Notes: generated by a model from the sequence alone, not told the origin. A DNA stretch of 64,000 bases from Flavobacterium sp. J372 (GCF_024699965.1 NZ_JAJOMZ010000004.1:1982001-2046000); one strand, 5' to 3'; shown: positions 36,440 through 46,937, counted from the first letter of the stretch. Numbers and translations are program-made.

Positions 36440-37528
36440 TTATTCGAAATATGTGAATGTATCTCCATCCTTCATATTCAGTAATGTCTCGTAGATGAGG
36501 CGTATTACATTCTCCACATCATGCCGGTGAACCATCTCTACTGTAGTATGCATATAGCGCAGCGGCAATGAAATAAGCGCAGAAGCCACACCGCCATTGC
36601 TGTAAGCAAAAGCATCGGTATCAGTACCTGTAACCCTTGACGATGCCAGCCTTTGGAAGGGTATGCTGTTCTTCTCGGCAGTATCAAGTATGAGTTCGCG
36701 CAGGTTATTTTGCACGGCCGGTGCATAAGTTACAACCGGGCCTTTGCCAATTTGCGTTTCACCTTCAATACGCTTGTCAATCATGGGTGTAGTGCTGTCA
36801 TGGCACACATCGGTCACAATAGCTACATTCGGGCGGATGGTTTTCGTGATCATCTCCGCCCCGCGAAGGCCAACCTCTTCCTGTACCGAGTTAGTTATAT
36901 AAAGCCCAAACGGAAGTTTCTTTTTATTTACTTTTAGCAGCCTTGCTACCTCGGCAATCATAAAGCCGCCAATACGGTTGTCAATAGCGCGGCACACAAA
37001 TTTGTTGCCGTTCATTATCATGAAGTCATCCGGGTACGTGATAACGCAGCCCACATGTACGCCAAGCTTTTCAACCTCTTCTTTAGTAGAACAGCCACAA
37101 TCAATAAAAATAGTTTCAATTTTAGCAGGCTCTTCTTTGCCGCGATTGCGGGTATGTATTGCAGGCCAGCCGAATACACCTTTTACAATTCCGTTTTTGG
37201 TATGGATATTGACACGCTTTGACGGTGCAATCATATGGTCTGAGCCACCGTTGCGTATAACGTATATAAGTCCGTTTTCAGTAATATAATTTACGTACCA
37301 TGATATTTCATCACTATGGCCTTCAATCACCACTTTGTAAGGCGCATCGGGGTTTATAACCCCAACAGCTGTACCGTAAGTATCGGTTATGAAAGTATCA
37401 ACATACGGGCGCAGGTAATCCATCCATATTTTCTGGCCGGCGGCCTCATGCCCGGTAGGAGACGGGTTATTAAGATATTGCTCTAAAAATGCCAGTGAAG
37501 CATCATTAAGTATAGATTTTGATGACAT
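36440..37528 (-). CDS. M42 family metallopeptidase
   Basis: 362 residues. Zinc-peptidase pattern of the M42/M18/M20 clan: G-H-S-D-E-I near residue 70 (first metal His), D-N-R-I-G-G near 180 (bridging Asp), Q-E-E-V-G-L-R-G-A near 215 (catalytic and metal Glu), T-D-V-C-H-D near 240, and H-T-T-V-E-M-V-H near 330 (last metal His). Family members are cytoplasmic aminopeptidases that form large tetrahedral shells; some were once called endoglucanases. The start ATG 37528 gives a normal N-terminus with the P-S-P-T-G-H-E motif near residue 22. Confidence 0.93.
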   Translation of the reverse strand: MSSKSILNDASLAFLEQYLNNPSPTGHEAAGQKIWMDYLRPYVDTFITDTYGTAVGVINPDAPYKVVIEGHSDEISWYVNYITENGLIYVIRNGGSDHMIAPSKRVNIHTKNGIVKGVFGWPAIHTRNRGKEEPAKIETIFIDCGCSTKEEVEKLGVHVGCVITYPDDFMIMNGNKFVCRAIDNRIGGFMIAEVARLLKVNKKKLPFGLYITNSVQEEVGLRGAEMITKTIRPNVAIVTDVCHDSTTPMIDKRIEGETQIGKGPVVTYAPAVQNNLRELILDTAEKNSIPFQRLASSRVTGTDTDAFAYSNGGVASALISLPLRYMHTTVEMVHRHDVENVIRLIYETLLNMKDGDTFTYFE

Positions 37529-37583
37529 AAATTTTATTTTCCGCTAAAATATAAATAACATATCACAGTTATATATAATTGTA

Positions 37584-37591
37584 TAATTTTG
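37584..37591 (+). promoter_or_regulatory. -7 box TAATTTTG of the DUF4294 gene
   Basis: Full TAnnTTTG match 15 nt before ATG 37607, which rules out the TTG start at 37589 inside the box. Confidence 0.6.
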
Positions 37592-37606
37592 GCTCAAATT
37601 TGCAAG

Positions 37607-38263
37607 ATGAAAATGAAGGTAAAATATTGCCTTATTCTTTTAATATGCTGCTGCTTTGGTGCTTATGCTCAGGTAGAAGACACATTAACCACGGGCTTTG
37701 AAAACGATTCGATAGCTTACAGCGTTGAGATGCCTGAAGTATTGGTAGGCAACAACCCCAATGCTGTTTCTGCTGAGACTAAAAAGCAGCTGCTTTTACT
37801 GAAGCGCCGGACGCTAAAGGTATATCCGTATGCTAAAATTGCGGCCGACAGGCTTACGATGCTTAGCAACAACATGGCAAAGCTGAAAACTGACAAGGAG
37901 AAAAAGAAGTATTCTAAAATAGTAGAAAAATATCTTGAAACTGAGTTTGAAGGCCAACTGAAAAAGCTTACCCGTAAAGAGGGGCAGATACTTATAAAGC
38001 TAATACACAGGCAGACAGGCCAGTCGGCGTTTGATCTAATAAAAGAACACAAAAGCGGCTGGAAGGCATTTTGGTCGGCCCGGGTGGCGAAACTGTTTGA
38101 CCTTAACCTTAAAACCAAATATGATCCTAACCAGGTTCTTGAAGATTTTTATATAGAAGGCTTCCTGATGCAGGCTTTTGACAGTGGTAAGCTGGTACGG
38201 CAGCAACCTGCATTTAAAATAGATTATGATGCACTCGCCGATAAATGGCTCAATAAAGAATAA
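37607..38263 (+). CDS. exported DUF4294 protein
   Basis: About 218 residues from ATG 37607. A signal peptide (hydrophobic, with three Cys residues, cut near A-Y-A-Q) leads to a mature domain that matches the Bacteroidota DUF4294 pattern: L-L-L-K-R-R-T-L-K-V-Y-P-Y-A near residue 65 and L-I-K-L-I-H-R-Q-T near 130, followed by F-W-S-A-R-V-A-K. It should be periplasmic. No activity is known for the family; it has no metal or nucleophile motif that I recognise. It is divergent from the M42 peptidase, and a terminator follows. Confidence 0.82.
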   Translation: MKMKVKYCLILLICCCFGAYAQVEDTLTTGFENDSIAYSVEMPEVLVGNNPNAVSAETKKQLLLLKRRTLKVYPYAKIAADRLTMLSNNMAKLKTDKEKKKYSKIVEKYLETEFEGQLKKLTRKEGQILIKLIHRQTGQSAFDLIKEHKSGWKAFWSARVAKLFDLNLKTKYDPNQVLEDFYIEGFLMQAFDSGKLVRQQPAFKIDYDALADKWLNKE

Positions 38264-38267
38264 TGTG

Positions 38268-38292
38268 AAACCCTGCAGTTGCAGGGTTTTTT
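38268..38292 (+). terminator. terminator of the DUF4294 gene
   Basis: Perfect 10-bp stem AAACCCTGCA / TGCAGGGTTT around GT, followed by TTT. Confidence 0.85.
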
Positions 38293-38377
38293 ATTACAAA
38301 TAAATTAAATGTTAAAATTTTGGTAGGGTAATTAATATCAATTTTGTTTCATGTAAAACCAAATCAATCACTTAGCT

Positions 38378-40547
38378 ATGAAACAAAAACTACTCACCTT
38401 CGTTTTATTTATCATTTCAACAGTAGCTTTCGCGCAGCCTGTTGCCTACCCGGTACCGGATATTTCATTTTGTTTAATTCCGGGCGAATCAATAGCGGTC
38501 GATCTTACTGTACAAATACCGGGTGTGCTGGGCAACCAGAATCCTCAGACGAATATTGTCAGCTTTTATACCACAATGGCTGATGCGCAGAGCGGCATTC
38601 AGCCGATTACTAACCCTTCCGCACATGTTTCTAATAACGGGCAAGTTATTTATATAAGAGTAAGTGATATTACGAATACAGAGTATGCTGTAACATCTTT
38701 TACCATTAGCTTTACTAATGTTGGTATTCCGCTTGAACAAAACATTTATACCTGCGGCAGTTATATATTGCCTCCGCTCTCGCCCGGGCTTGGTTATCAT
38801 ACGGCGTCCTTTGGTACAGGTACTATGCTCCCCCCAGGTGTGGCGATAACACAAAGCGTTACCATATACATATACGGGACCCATAAATACATGTGAAGTG
38901 AATTCCACACTTTCCATACAAATTGCAACGATACCTGACGAAAATATTGCTCCTTACGTAATTTGTACACCAGACGGCGCTCCTGGCATATTTGACCTTA
39001 CATCGCGAATAGCTGAACTCACCGGGCAGCATCCATGGGCATGGGTTGAGTTTTTCCCTACTGAAGCAGATGCAATGGCTGACACCAACGAGATTACAAA
39101 CCCTGCAGCTTTTATGGCTACATCTGTACTTCAAACGGTATATGCCAGGGTATTTCTTGATGGTACACCCGTTTGTTATTGGTACAAGCCGGTAATTTTG
39201 GCTACAGAGACATGTACGTCAAATTCCATCTCAGGAATAGTACGTTACGATTCAGACGGCGGCGGGTGTTCAGCTTCAGATGTTCCTGCACAAAGTATCC
39301 CTGTGTTTAATTACGTGGGTAACAATATCTACCAGACATTTACTGATGTTAACGGCAGCTACAGCTTTACCGGCACTCCTGATGGCGGTAACACAGTACT
39401 AGTAACACAAATGCAGCAATCATCTGCAATAACACCAGTAGCACATCAGGTAACACTGCCAGGTATAGTTACAGACAAAGACTTTTGCATAACTGTGCCT
39501 AATCCCGTGCAGGATGTTTCAGTGGCGATATACCCAATTTCGCAGGCAAGGCCGGGTTTTAATGCAACTTATTCATTGGTTATAACCAATTCAGGGACAA
39601 TTCCATTAAGCGGAACGGTAAATCTTTATTTCCCTGCTGCCAAAGTAACATTTGTGAGTTCTTACCCGTCAATGACAGTTTCCGGTAATTCACTTTCACT
39701 AAATTACGTTAACCTGCAGGCTTTCCAGTCAAGGTCTATATACATCACATTCCTTGTACAGCCGCCACAGGTTGTTCCTGCCGGCGATATTCTTACTTAT
39801 GCTGCAACTGTTACGCCGGGAATGGATAATAATTCAGCTGATAATACAATGGTGCTGACCCAGGAAGTAGTAAACTCATATGACCCGAACGACATAAGCG
39901 TGCTTGAAGGCGCTACAATAACTGAAGCCCAGGCTGACGGTTACCTTCATTACACTATTAGATTCCAAAACATTGGTAACGCCGATGCATTAAGAGTGCG
40001 TATTGAAAGTATGCTTGACTCAAAGCTGGATTATAATACAATTCAGCCTGTAAGCGCCAGCCACGCCTACCATTTTGAGCGTAAGAATGATAAGCTGACT
40101 GTAAGGTTTGATGATATTTACCTTGCCGGCAGCCAGTATGACGAGCCTAACAGCCATGGCTACATAACCTACAGGATTAAGCCTAACGCAACCGTGACAA
40201 TCGGAGACAGCATGAGCGCCAATGCAAGTATTTACTTTGATTTTAACGACCCTATAAATACCAATACGGTTACAACTACAGTACAGGCGGCGGCAGGCAC
40301 AGCAGATTTTTCAGCAAACAGTTTTAAAATGTATCCTAACCCTGCAAACGGTATGGTTACGCTTAAACTTGCGGAAGCCGATAAAGCTGACGTCACGATT
40401 ACCGATGTATTGGGTAAAACTGTGCTTTCGGCAAAAATGTCATCGCATGAGCAAAACATTAATATTACTGCTCTTACCAGCGGAATGTACTTTGTAAAAG
40501 TTACTGCTGAAGGCCAGTCAGCTACTAAAAAATTGATTGTGAAATAA
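38378..40547 (+). CDS. T9SS-secreted surface protein (frameshifted)
   Basis: About 722 residues once corrected. A signal peptide (cut near A-F-A-Q) is followed by gliding-associated-type beta domains with I-T-N-P segments, an SdrD-B/Cna-like domain (about 280 to 360, S-I-S-G-I-V-R-Y-D, F-T-D-V-N-G-S-Y-S-F), a DUF11/DUF7619-like region with S-Y-D-P-N-D-I and I-R-F-Q-N-I-G-N-A, and a type A T9SS sorting domain (F-K-M-Y-P-N-P near residue 645, ending K-K-L-I-V-K). The raw frame stops at 38896; removing one C from the CCC at 38880-38882 gives Y-G-T-I-N-T-C-E-V-N-S and continues to 40547. Probable sequence error rather than two genes. Confidence 0.87.
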
Positions 40548-40568
40548 GATTGTTTTTTAACAATGGTA

Positions 40569-40599
40569 AAAGGCTGTTCCGAATGGAACGGCCTTTTTT
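40569..40599. terminator. bidirectional terminator
   Basis: Stem AAAGGCTGTTCC / GGAACGGCCTTT with one mismatch and a GAAT loop, between the converging T9SS and CDF genes. Confidence 0.82.
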
Positions 40600-40600
40600 G

Positions 40601-41481
40601 TTAGCTGTAATCGTCAGGCTCAATATGTACAAGCACATGGCCCAGGTTGCCAAGTTTTTCGCGTAGTGCATCTTCAAGCTTATGCCCAAGTTCATGGCCT
40701 TTTTTAACTGAGATATTAGCATCAACTATTGCATGAAGCTCTATATGGTAGCGCATACCTGCTTTGCGTACAAAACACTTTTCAGTATCAATAATCCCGT
40801 CAACTTCTTTTGCCACACGACGTATATCTTCTACAACATCTTCATAAAGATGTTCATCCATTATCTCACCCAGTGCCGGACGGAAAATCAGGTAGCTGTT
40901 ATAAAGAATGAAACCTGAGGCAAACAGCGCAGCCCAGTCGTCAGCGGCTTCATACCCCTGCCCGAAAAAAATAGCTATTGAAATACCCGTAAAAGCAGCA
41001 ACAGAAGTTATAGCATCACTGCGGTGGTGCCAGGCATCGGCTGCGAGCGCACTGCTTCCTGTTTCCCGGCTTTTTTCATCACGAGGCGATAAGATATCTC
41101 TTTCCATAAAATAATGGCTCCCAGCACGAATAATGTCCATGTTGCAGGAAGTTCATGCGGCGTTTGTATATTCACAATGCTTTCGTATGCAATTACCGTA
41201 GCTGATGTGATGAGAAAACCAACTACTATAAATGTAATGAGCGCTTCGGCACGGCCATGGCCGTAGGGGTGATTGTCATCGGCCGGGCGGCTGGCATATT
41301 TAATCCCCAGTAATACAAGAAAAGACGAGAAGATGTCGGCTGTGCTTTCTATCGCATCGGCTATCAGCGCATATGAATTTCCGAAAAAGCCTGCAGCTCC
41401 TTTAATCAGGGCAAGTGCAAAGTTACCTGCAATGCTGAAATAGGTTGTTTTTACGGCTTTTTCTACGGAAGTGCTGTCCAT
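40601..41481 (-). CDS. cation diffusion facilitator transporter (frameshifted)
   Basis: About 293 residues once corrected. Six membrane helices and the two metal-site motifs of the family: A-D-A-I-E-S-T-A-D near residue 40 (helix II) and A-D-A-W-H-H-R-S-D-A near 155 (helix V), then a cytoplasmic C-terminal domain (about 205 to 290). The raw frame stops at 41008; adding one base to the T6 run at 41071-41076 (A run on the coding strand) gives V-M-K-K-S-R-E-T-G-S-S and continues to 40601. Probable sequence error. The family exports Zn, Co, Fe or Mn; the H-H-R-S-D-A pattern does not settle the metal. Confidence 0.9.
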
Positions 41482-41534
41482 AGTGACAAAGATAGGAAAG
41501 GAGGATTAAGTTACATCCAAAAAACTTTCAGGAA

Positions 41535-42308
41535 TTAAAACCCTTCGAACACACCCAGCCCAAACAGGGCAAAATCATATTTTACAGGGTCATCTTTATC
41601 AAGAAGGCGTAATTGTGTGTCAAGCTCCGCTAACGCTTTGGCATCATTTTGCTTTCGGACAAGTATGCCCAGCTTGCGTGCCACATTGCCGCTGTGCACA
41701 TCAAGAGGGCAGGATAGTGCAGAGGCCGGAATGCTCTTCCAGATGCCAAAATCTACACCTGCGTTATCATCACGCACCATCCATCGCAAAAACATATTAA
41801 TGCGTTTTGCCGCGCTGCCTGCCAATGGGTCGCTTACATGCTTTTGGGTACGTTTTGCATGTTCAATTGAAAAGAAAACATTTTTAAATTCAGAGATTGA
41901 TGGCTGTAACGAATTCTCCTGAATATTTTTACTAAAAACCTGCTCCAATCCCCCGTGATTTGTGTAGATGTTTTTCAGGGCTATAACAAAAGTTATAAAA
42001 TCATCGCTGTTGAAGGTACGGTGTACAAAGCCGTCAAGCTTTGTAAGGCATCCGGGCGAGTGCGACATCACAAAATCGTAAGGTGAATCGCCCATCAGCG
42101 ATATCATTCGCCTGGCATTACTGATTATCATTTTACGATTGCCCCAGGCTATAGTGGCAGAAAGAAAACCTGCAATTTCTATGTCTTCTTTTTGTGAAAA
42201 CAGGTGCGGAATTTGTATCGGGTCGCTATCTATAAAATCGGGTTTGTTGTATAAAGCAACTTTCTCATCAAGGAAAGCTTTCAGTTCATCAGCATTCATC
42301 ATTTCCAT
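41535..42308 (-). CDS. TIGR02757 family protein
   Basis: 257 residues, cytoplasmic, mostly helical. Matches the conserved TIGR02757 pattern of Bacteroidota: D-P-I-Q-I-P-H near residue 27, A-W-G-N-R near 50, N-M-F-L-R-W-M-V-R-D near 170, and C-P-L-D-V-H near 200. The pattern of W-G-N-R and a final D-V-H-x2-N recalls helix-hairpin-helix DNA glycosylase-like proteins, but no activity is established. The start could be Met1 or the Met three codons on. Confidence 0.85.
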   Translation of the reverse strand: MEMMNADELKAFLDEKVALYNKPDFIDSDPIQIPHLFSQKEDIEIAGFLSATIAWGNRKMIISNARRMISLMGDSPYDFVMSHSPGCLTKLDGFVHRTFNSDDFITFVIALKNIYTNHGGLEQVFSKNIQENSLQPSISEFKNVFFSIEHAKRTQKHVSDPLAGSAAKRINMFLRWMVRDDNAGVDFGIWKSIPASALSCPLDVHSGNVARKLGILVRKQNDAKALAELDTQLRLLDKDDPVKYDFALFGLGVFEGF

Positions 42309-42324
42309 GCTGCAAAATTACAAA

Positions 42325-44015
42325 TTATTCAGCAACGCGTTTTGAATAAAAACCATCGTTTAATGATTTACCTCGAAGTTGCGGAATATAGCCATATCTT
42401 TCTTTAATATACTCAAGCTGTTCTCGACTTACAGCAGGCAACGGTGCATTGCCGGTAATCCAGAAGATGGATGAATTATCCTGCGAATAGTAGATTAGGC
42501 TGCCTTGCTGTTCTTGAATGTATTTATTTTCAGTCTTTGAATTTTCAGCGGGGAAAATAACATTAGATAGGGATAGGGTGCTGTTTTCGACCATCAGCTT
42601 ATTTTTGGAAAGAGGACTGAGATTTACCGGAATAAAAATAGTTACTGCGGTGAGCATCGTACTGAGGAAGAGCAGGGGGAAGATTAGTCTTTTATGATTG
42701 AAGACCAAAGCAGCAAACAGGAAACCAAACACCAGTATAAAGTTGAAAAAAAACCTGTACTGTGGTGATGTGGCATAGAGGCAAATCATTTGAAGGCACA
42801 TGGCAGCATATACTATCCAGACGGATTTTTTATTGTAGAACCTATAGATAAATATTGGAGCAACAATTAAAAGCGCAATAGAAATTTTATTAAAAATTCC
42901 GTGCAGGCCCGGAAGCATAAGCCAATGAAAGAAGAGCTGCCATTCTGAAATATCACTGAATTCTGGAGAAGATAAATGGAAAGCATATCGTCGGGTCAAA
43001 TCGACATAAAAATTGGCAAGTTCGGTCGGTAAAGTGTAGTCGGTATTGATGGCAAAACCTGTAAATGGGAATAGGGGATAGCCGCTAGTGAGGCAGTTTT
43101 TTATAATAAAAGTCAGTATAATTAAGCTTCCAAATGAAACTACATATAATATTTCATAGCGCAAAACCCTTATATGAATAATGAAATATATAAGTGGAAA
43201 CAGTAGCAATAGTACTGATGTTGGTTTGATGTAAAAGCTGAATACCGCCAGCAAAGCTAAAACCTTAAATATACTTGCTGATGCGTTTTTAAAATTTTCA
43301 ATAAAAATGAAAATTATGATAAGCGTAATGATATAAACGGGCAAATCAGGCGATGGAGCGTTTATGAACTGGAACAGAAACACATTTGCCACCGGCAATA
43401 AACCAACCGTAAGATAAAGCCTGTTTTTATTCTTAAAATAAGCATTAAGTTTAGTGATAGAGAAGACATTCCCAACCAAAAGGCAAAACCCGCTGAGGTC
43501 ATTAAAAGGAATATTCAGGAACGAAAAGGTGAAGGCAGACTGGGCAATATGCCAACCGCTCATTTGCGCTAAAAACGGATGCAGATTTGCGAGACCTTTT
43601 ACAAATCCATATTCATTTAACCATTTAATTGACTGTATGTAATATGTTTCATTATCAATAATATATGGTAAAGATGAACATTGTGATATAATCAGGATTG
43701 CTACAATACCTAACAGGATTTTAAAACTAAGATCCAACAATCTGACTTCCTGTAAAAACTGTTTGGAAGTTTCTAAAAGCCGGTCTTTTGAAAAAATCAA
43801 ATTCGCAATATTTACAAATAGCAAGGCTAAATGAAACTCCCAATTCACACGAAAAAAATAGCCCAAATACTTGTGAACAGCGTAATCGCAAAAAGTCCTG
43901 ATATTACAGTAATCGCAAAATCTTTTATATTAAGCTTCAAGATCTTATCTATTATCACTCCCAAATTGAAACAGGTGAAAGTGATGTAAATCCAGCTTAA
44001 TAGTATCAGTAACAT
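42325..44015 (-). CDS. polytopic membrane protein, probably LIC_10190-like (frameshifted)
   Basis: About 562 residues once corrected, with more than ten membrane helices spread along its length and a charged, soluble tail (about 490 to 562). The layout is like GT-C glycosyltransferases or O-unit-processing membrane proteins. I associate it with the LIC_10190 family of uncharacterised membrane proteins, from memory only. In the raw sequence an upstream frame (ATG 44015, M-L-L-I-L-L-S-W) stops soon after F-T-S-I, and a second frame opens at 43866. Adding one T on the coding strand at the AAA of 43865-43867 joins them as F-T-S-I-L-G-Y-F-F-R-V-N-W. It starts 4 nt after the ABC ATPase stop, so the two are an operon. 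Confidence 0.72.
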
Positions 44016-44019
44016 GTTG

Positions 44020-44679
44020 TTAGATGATATTGCCGTCGCTCATCACCAGCTTGCGGTCAGCCATATTGGCAAGTTCTGTGTTGTGAGTAACGATTACAAA
44101 GGTATGTCCCATCTCGTCACGAAGCTGGAAAAATAGCTTGTGCAGGTTTTCAGCGGAAGCAGTATCAAGATTTCCGGAAGGTTCATCGGCAAATATAACA
44201 GCAGGGTCATTTATTAGCGCCCGGGCCACTGCAACGCGCTGCTGTTCACCGCCTGAAAGCTCTCCCGGCTTATGATTTATTCGATGCGAAAGCCCAAGAT
44301 AGTCAAGCAGCTGCTTGGCTTTACCTGAAGTTTCAGATTTAGATTTACCTGAAATAAAAGCTGGTATACAAACGTTCTCCAAAGCGGTAAATTCAGGCAG
44401 CAATTGATGGAACTGAAAGATAAATCCAAGTTGCGTGTTCCTGAATTTTGATAATGCCGTATCTTTGAGTGAAAGAACATCTTGTCCGTTGATAACCAAA
44501 CTTGTACCGGCCTCTTTTGATGGTTTGTCAAGTGTGCCGAGTATTTGCAGCAGTGTTGTCTTCCCTGCGCCGGAAGCCCCCACAATACTTACAATCTCAC
44601 CCTTAGCAATGTTGAGGTCAACCCCCTTCAAAACGTGGAGCTTATCATAATATTTATGAATGCCTGAAGCCTGTATCAT
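44020..44679 (-). CDS. lolD: LolD-type ABC transporter ATP-binding protein
   Basis: 219 residues from ATG 44679; a longer frame to 44787 passes over the promoter-like box at 44706. The ATPase is complete: Walker [10 protein letters not shown] near residue 36, Q-loop [10 protein letters not shown] near 90, signature L-S-G-G-E-Q-Q-R near 140, Walker B V-I-F-A-D-E-P near 160 and H-loop V-T-H-N near 195. The closest match in pattern is LolD, which powers release of lipoproteins from the inner membrane together with LolC/LolE permeases; MacB-type ATPases are close relatives. No permease gene lies beside it, and the gene that follows is a different kind of membrane protein, so the partner is elsewhere. 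Confidence 0.82.
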   Translation of the reverse strand: MIQASGIHKYYDKLHVLKGVDLNIAKGEIVSIVGASGAGKTTLLQILGTLDKPSKEAGTSLVINGQDVLSLKDTALSKFRNTQLGFIFQFHQLLPEFTALENVCIPAFISGKSKSETSGKAKQLLDYLGLSHRINHKPGELSGGEQQRVAVARALINDPAVIFADEPSGNLDTASAENLHKLFFQLRDEMGHTFVIVTHNTELANMADRKLVMSDGNII

Positions 44680-44705
44680 GTCAGTGTTTTCAACAAAGAA
44701 ACAAA

Positions 44706-44713
44706 CAAATTTA
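44706..44713 (-). promoter_or_regulatory. -7 box TAAATTTG of the lolD operon
   Basis: Full TAnnTTTG match on the minus strand, 27 nt before ATG 44679. The nearest TTG lies 24 nt further, rather far. Confidence 0.5.
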
Positions 44714-44810
44714 TAGACAGAAAAATCTTTTTTGGCACAATATTTCATATATGATTTATAAAGTTTCGTTAAGTAGCAAAAACCCAATCCGCAAATAAGT
44801 AATTTAGCAT

Positions 44811-45473
44811 ATGAAAACCATCATAATTGCAGCGCTGGCAATGGTTACGGCATCATGCCAGGCAAAAAATAATGAGCCCCAAAACGATATAACTGCAGGG
44901 CTGACTAAAGACAATAATATTGAAATGGAAGAATCAAAAAATACTGAAATCGCAATTTTTGCAGGTGGGTGCTTTTGGTGTACGGAAGCATTTTTTACTG
45001 ATATCAAAGGAGTTACAAAAGTAGAGTCAGGATATATTGGCGGAAAGACTGAAAACCCGACATATAAAGAAGTCTGCAGTGGATATACGGGACATGCCGA
45101 GGCCATCAGGATTACATTCGATCCGGCGCAGGTGGGGTATGAAGACCTGCTCGAGATATTTTTTGCAACACACGACCCGACGACTCTTAACCGCCAGGGA
45201 GCCGACGTCGGGACGCAATACCGCAGCGAGATTTTCTATACTACAAACGAGCAAAAGGCTAAGGCTGAGAACTTTATAAAGCTTTTAACCGACCAGAAAA
45301 TCTTTGATAAGGCTATTGTGACCAAAGTTACGGCGGCTCCAAAATGGTACCCGGCGGAAGATTACCACCAGGATTATTACGCGAACAACCCCAATCAGCC
45401 TTACTGTCAGGCGGTTATAGCACCAAAGCTGGCTAAGCTGCAGAAGAACTACAAGAGCAAGCTGAAATCATAA
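44811..45473 (+). CDS. msrA: peptide-methionine (S)-S-oxide reductase, lipoprotein form
   Basis: 220 residues. A lipoprotein signal (V-T-A-S-C near residue 16) precedes the MsrA domain, so the enzyme is exported and lipid-anchored. The catalytic motif is G-G-C-F-W-C-T-E-A with Cys54; other conserved parts are G-Y-I-G-G, [16 protein letters not shown] and G-T-Q-Y-R-S near 130. It reduces the S isomer of methionine sulfoxide in damaged proteins. The Y-C-Q near the C-terminus may give the resolving Cys. It converges with the small DUF6787-like gene at a shared terminator. Confidence 0.95.
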   Translation: MKTIIIAALAMVTASCQAKNNEPQNDITAGLTKDNNIEMEESKNTEIAIFAGGCFWCTEAFFTDIKGVTKVESGYIGGKTENPTYKEVCSGYTGHAEAIRITFDPAQVGYEDLLEIFFATHDPTTLNRQGADVGTQYRSEIFYTTNEQKAKAENFIKLLTDQKIFDKAIVTKVTAAPKWYPAEDYHQDYYANNPNQPYCQAVIAPKLAKLQKNYKSKLKS

Positions 45474-45492
45474 AGTAAGATGTAAATAATTC

Positions 45493-45517
45493 AAGCCCTG
45501 CTAATTGCGGGGCTTTT
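45493..45517. terminator. terminator between msrA and the DUF6787-like gene
   Basis: AAGCCC / GGGCTT stem with partly paired centre, then TT. The corrected stop of the minus-strand gene (45501-45503) lies within it. Confidence 0.7.
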
Positions 45518-45820
45518 CTGTTGGTAGTAAGAAGCCGAGACCGCAGGCGCGCAGCATCTTTTTTCGAAGGCCCAAAAGAACTTAAACTGACCGAACACAA
45601 ACCCGAAAAACATCAGTAAAACCTGGTAAATCGGGAAGATGAGCACTATGTAAAGCGGGTAGTAAAAGTAAAAAGGCAGCGTTTCTTTAGTGATGCTGAT
45701 GGCTCCCAATACAGGTTTCGACAAATATGCAGAGCTGGAACCGGTAATTGCAAACACAATAAATATCATAACTAATTGATAATTAGATGTTATGCCCCAA
45801 CGCTCCTTCAACTTTTTCAT
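45501..45820 (-). CDS. DUF6787-like small membrane protein (frameshifted)
   Basis: About 106 residues with two membrane helices (about 17 to 35 and 50 to 75) and the family stretch F-A-I-T-G-S-S-S-A near residue 22, then F-G-Q-F-K-F-F-W. The raw frame gives F-E-K-R-C-C-A-P and stops at 45491. Adding one base to the T6 run at 45559-45564 (A run on the coding strand) gives F-E-K-K-M-L-R and a stop at 45501, which matches the usual end of such proteins better. Possible sequence error. Function unknown. Confidence 0.7.
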
Positions 45821-45991
45821 AAAATATTCTTAAAGCACAAATATAAGCACTCTTTTCATAGCTTTTTGCTTCACTTATAGTAAAGTTAGCGAGCAGCATT
45901 TAACAACTCGTTTGTAGTCCGTTCTTACAATTTTGTTTAGTTTTATGGTATAAGCTATTTGGATAAACTATTCTAAACTTTTCTACATTAA

Positions 45992-46025
45992 AAAAATAAG
46001 GAACCATTATCGGTTCCTTATTTTT
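45992..46025. terminator. terminator of the sigma-factor operon
   Basis: Nine-base stem TAAGGAACC / GGTTCCTTA flanked by A and T runs. The stop codon of the last gene (46007) is inside the loop. Confidence 0.82.
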
Positions 46026-46489
46026 TGTCTTTCATTAATTCTCACCTCACGATTCTTACCCCGCATTTTTGACAAAAGTTGTTTGTTGAAATTATCTTCA
46101 GCTTTTTTTAGCCTCAATACCTTAACTGGGCCAATTATAGGCTTCAGTTCATTTATAAGTTTTCGCCGCAGGCCAAAAAGCTCTTCTTCATTAGACTGGA
46201 TTTCAGCGAGATATGTATTTGCTTCCTTATCAGAAATTTTGTCAAAATTGCTATCGTCCAATTTCTGTAGTAACGGGCGTATCTTGTTGTGCCGCAGTTC
46301 AAACTGTTTCTCTTCAAAAGAGTTATACACCGGCCAAAACTTCGCCGCTTCATCGCTGGTGAGGTTTAATTCTGTAGTAAAGTATGATACTTTCAGGGCT
46401 TTAATCTGTTCCCGTTTTTCTTTATGTTCCTGCGCAAATACTGTTACACTGCATAGCAGTAAAAGCATCACTAAATTCTTCAATTTCAT
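46007..46489 (-). CDS. exported Spy/CpxP-like protein of a sigma operon
   Basis: About 160 residues from ATG 46489, which follows the preceding stop; ATG 46501 is also possible. A signal peptide (cut near V-F-A-Q) is followed by a helical, charged domain: Y-F-T-T-E-L-N-L-T-S-D-E-A-A-K-F-W-P, E-E-L-F-G-L-R-R-K-L, and a basic tail. The size, helix content and L-T-S-D-E-A pattern recall the periplasmic Spy/CpxP group, which sense or hold misfolded envelope proteins. It overlaps or abuts the anti-sigma gene, so it is likely the third gene in the sigma operon. Confidence 0.75.
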   Translation of the reverse strand: MKLKNLVMLLLLCSVTVFAQEHKEKREQIKALKVSYFTTELNLTSDEAAKFWPVYNSFEEKQFELRHNKIRPLLQKLDDSNFDKISDKEANTYLAEIQSNEEELFGLRRKLINELKPIIGPVKVLRLKKAEDNFNKQLLSKMRGKNREVRINERQKIRNR

Positions 46490-46493
46490 AATC

Positions 46494-46907
46494 TTATTCA
46501 TAAATAGTTATATTTTGTTCATACAAATATTCTTCGGCGGCATTATAATTAACTTCATTAATTGACAACGCGCTTTCAAGCTCGTCAATATCCTGTTGGT
46601 CAAGCTGTTGTATGATATCATACGAGCTGATATTGCTTTGGTATGCGAGGTAATTTTCAATCGAAGCGTTATCAGGCTGTACCGCCTGCACACCTGATTT
46701 AAAATACATCGTCAGCCCCAAAGCCAATATTAAAACTGCAGCAGCAGTTGATATCCAAACAGTTGCCTTACGGTACAGCGGCATAACTTTAGCTTCTTTT
46801 TCAGGCAGCTGCTGCATCAGCCGTTCGGTAAAGCTGTCAAAATAGCCTTCAGGAGTTGTGAAGCCGGTCTTTATCTTATTATTCTCATCCAGTTTAAATC
46901 GTTCCAT
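46494..46907 (-). CDS. putative anti-sigma factor
   Basis: About 137 residues from ATG 46907 (a Met six codons earlier at 46925 is possible). A cytoplasmic N-terminal part (about 1 to 50, F-T-T-P-E-G-Y-F-D-S-F) is followed by one membrane helix (about 52 to 70) and a C-terminal acidic periplasmic part (D-Q-Q-D-I-D-E-L). The F-x2-P-E-G-Y-F pattern is common in Bacteroidota single-pass proteins encoded after ECF sigma genes. There is no zinc-finger H-x3-C-x2-C motif. Location right after the sigma gene is the main reason for the call. Confidence 0.72.
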   Translation of the reverse strand: MERFKLDENNKIKTGFTTPEGYFDSFTERLMQQLPEKEAKVMPLYRKATVWISTAAAVLILALGLTMYFKSGVQAVQPDNASIENYLAYQSNISSYDIIQQLDQQDIDELESALSINEVNYNAAEEYLYEQNITIYE

Positions 46908-46937
46908 ATCATTTAGACTCTGCATTTTACAGAGGGT

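Noticed and set aside
38898..40547. A second, signal-less T9SS protein starting at 38898
   Set aside because: It has a sorting domain but no signal peptide; removing one C joins it to the 38378 frame that has the signal.
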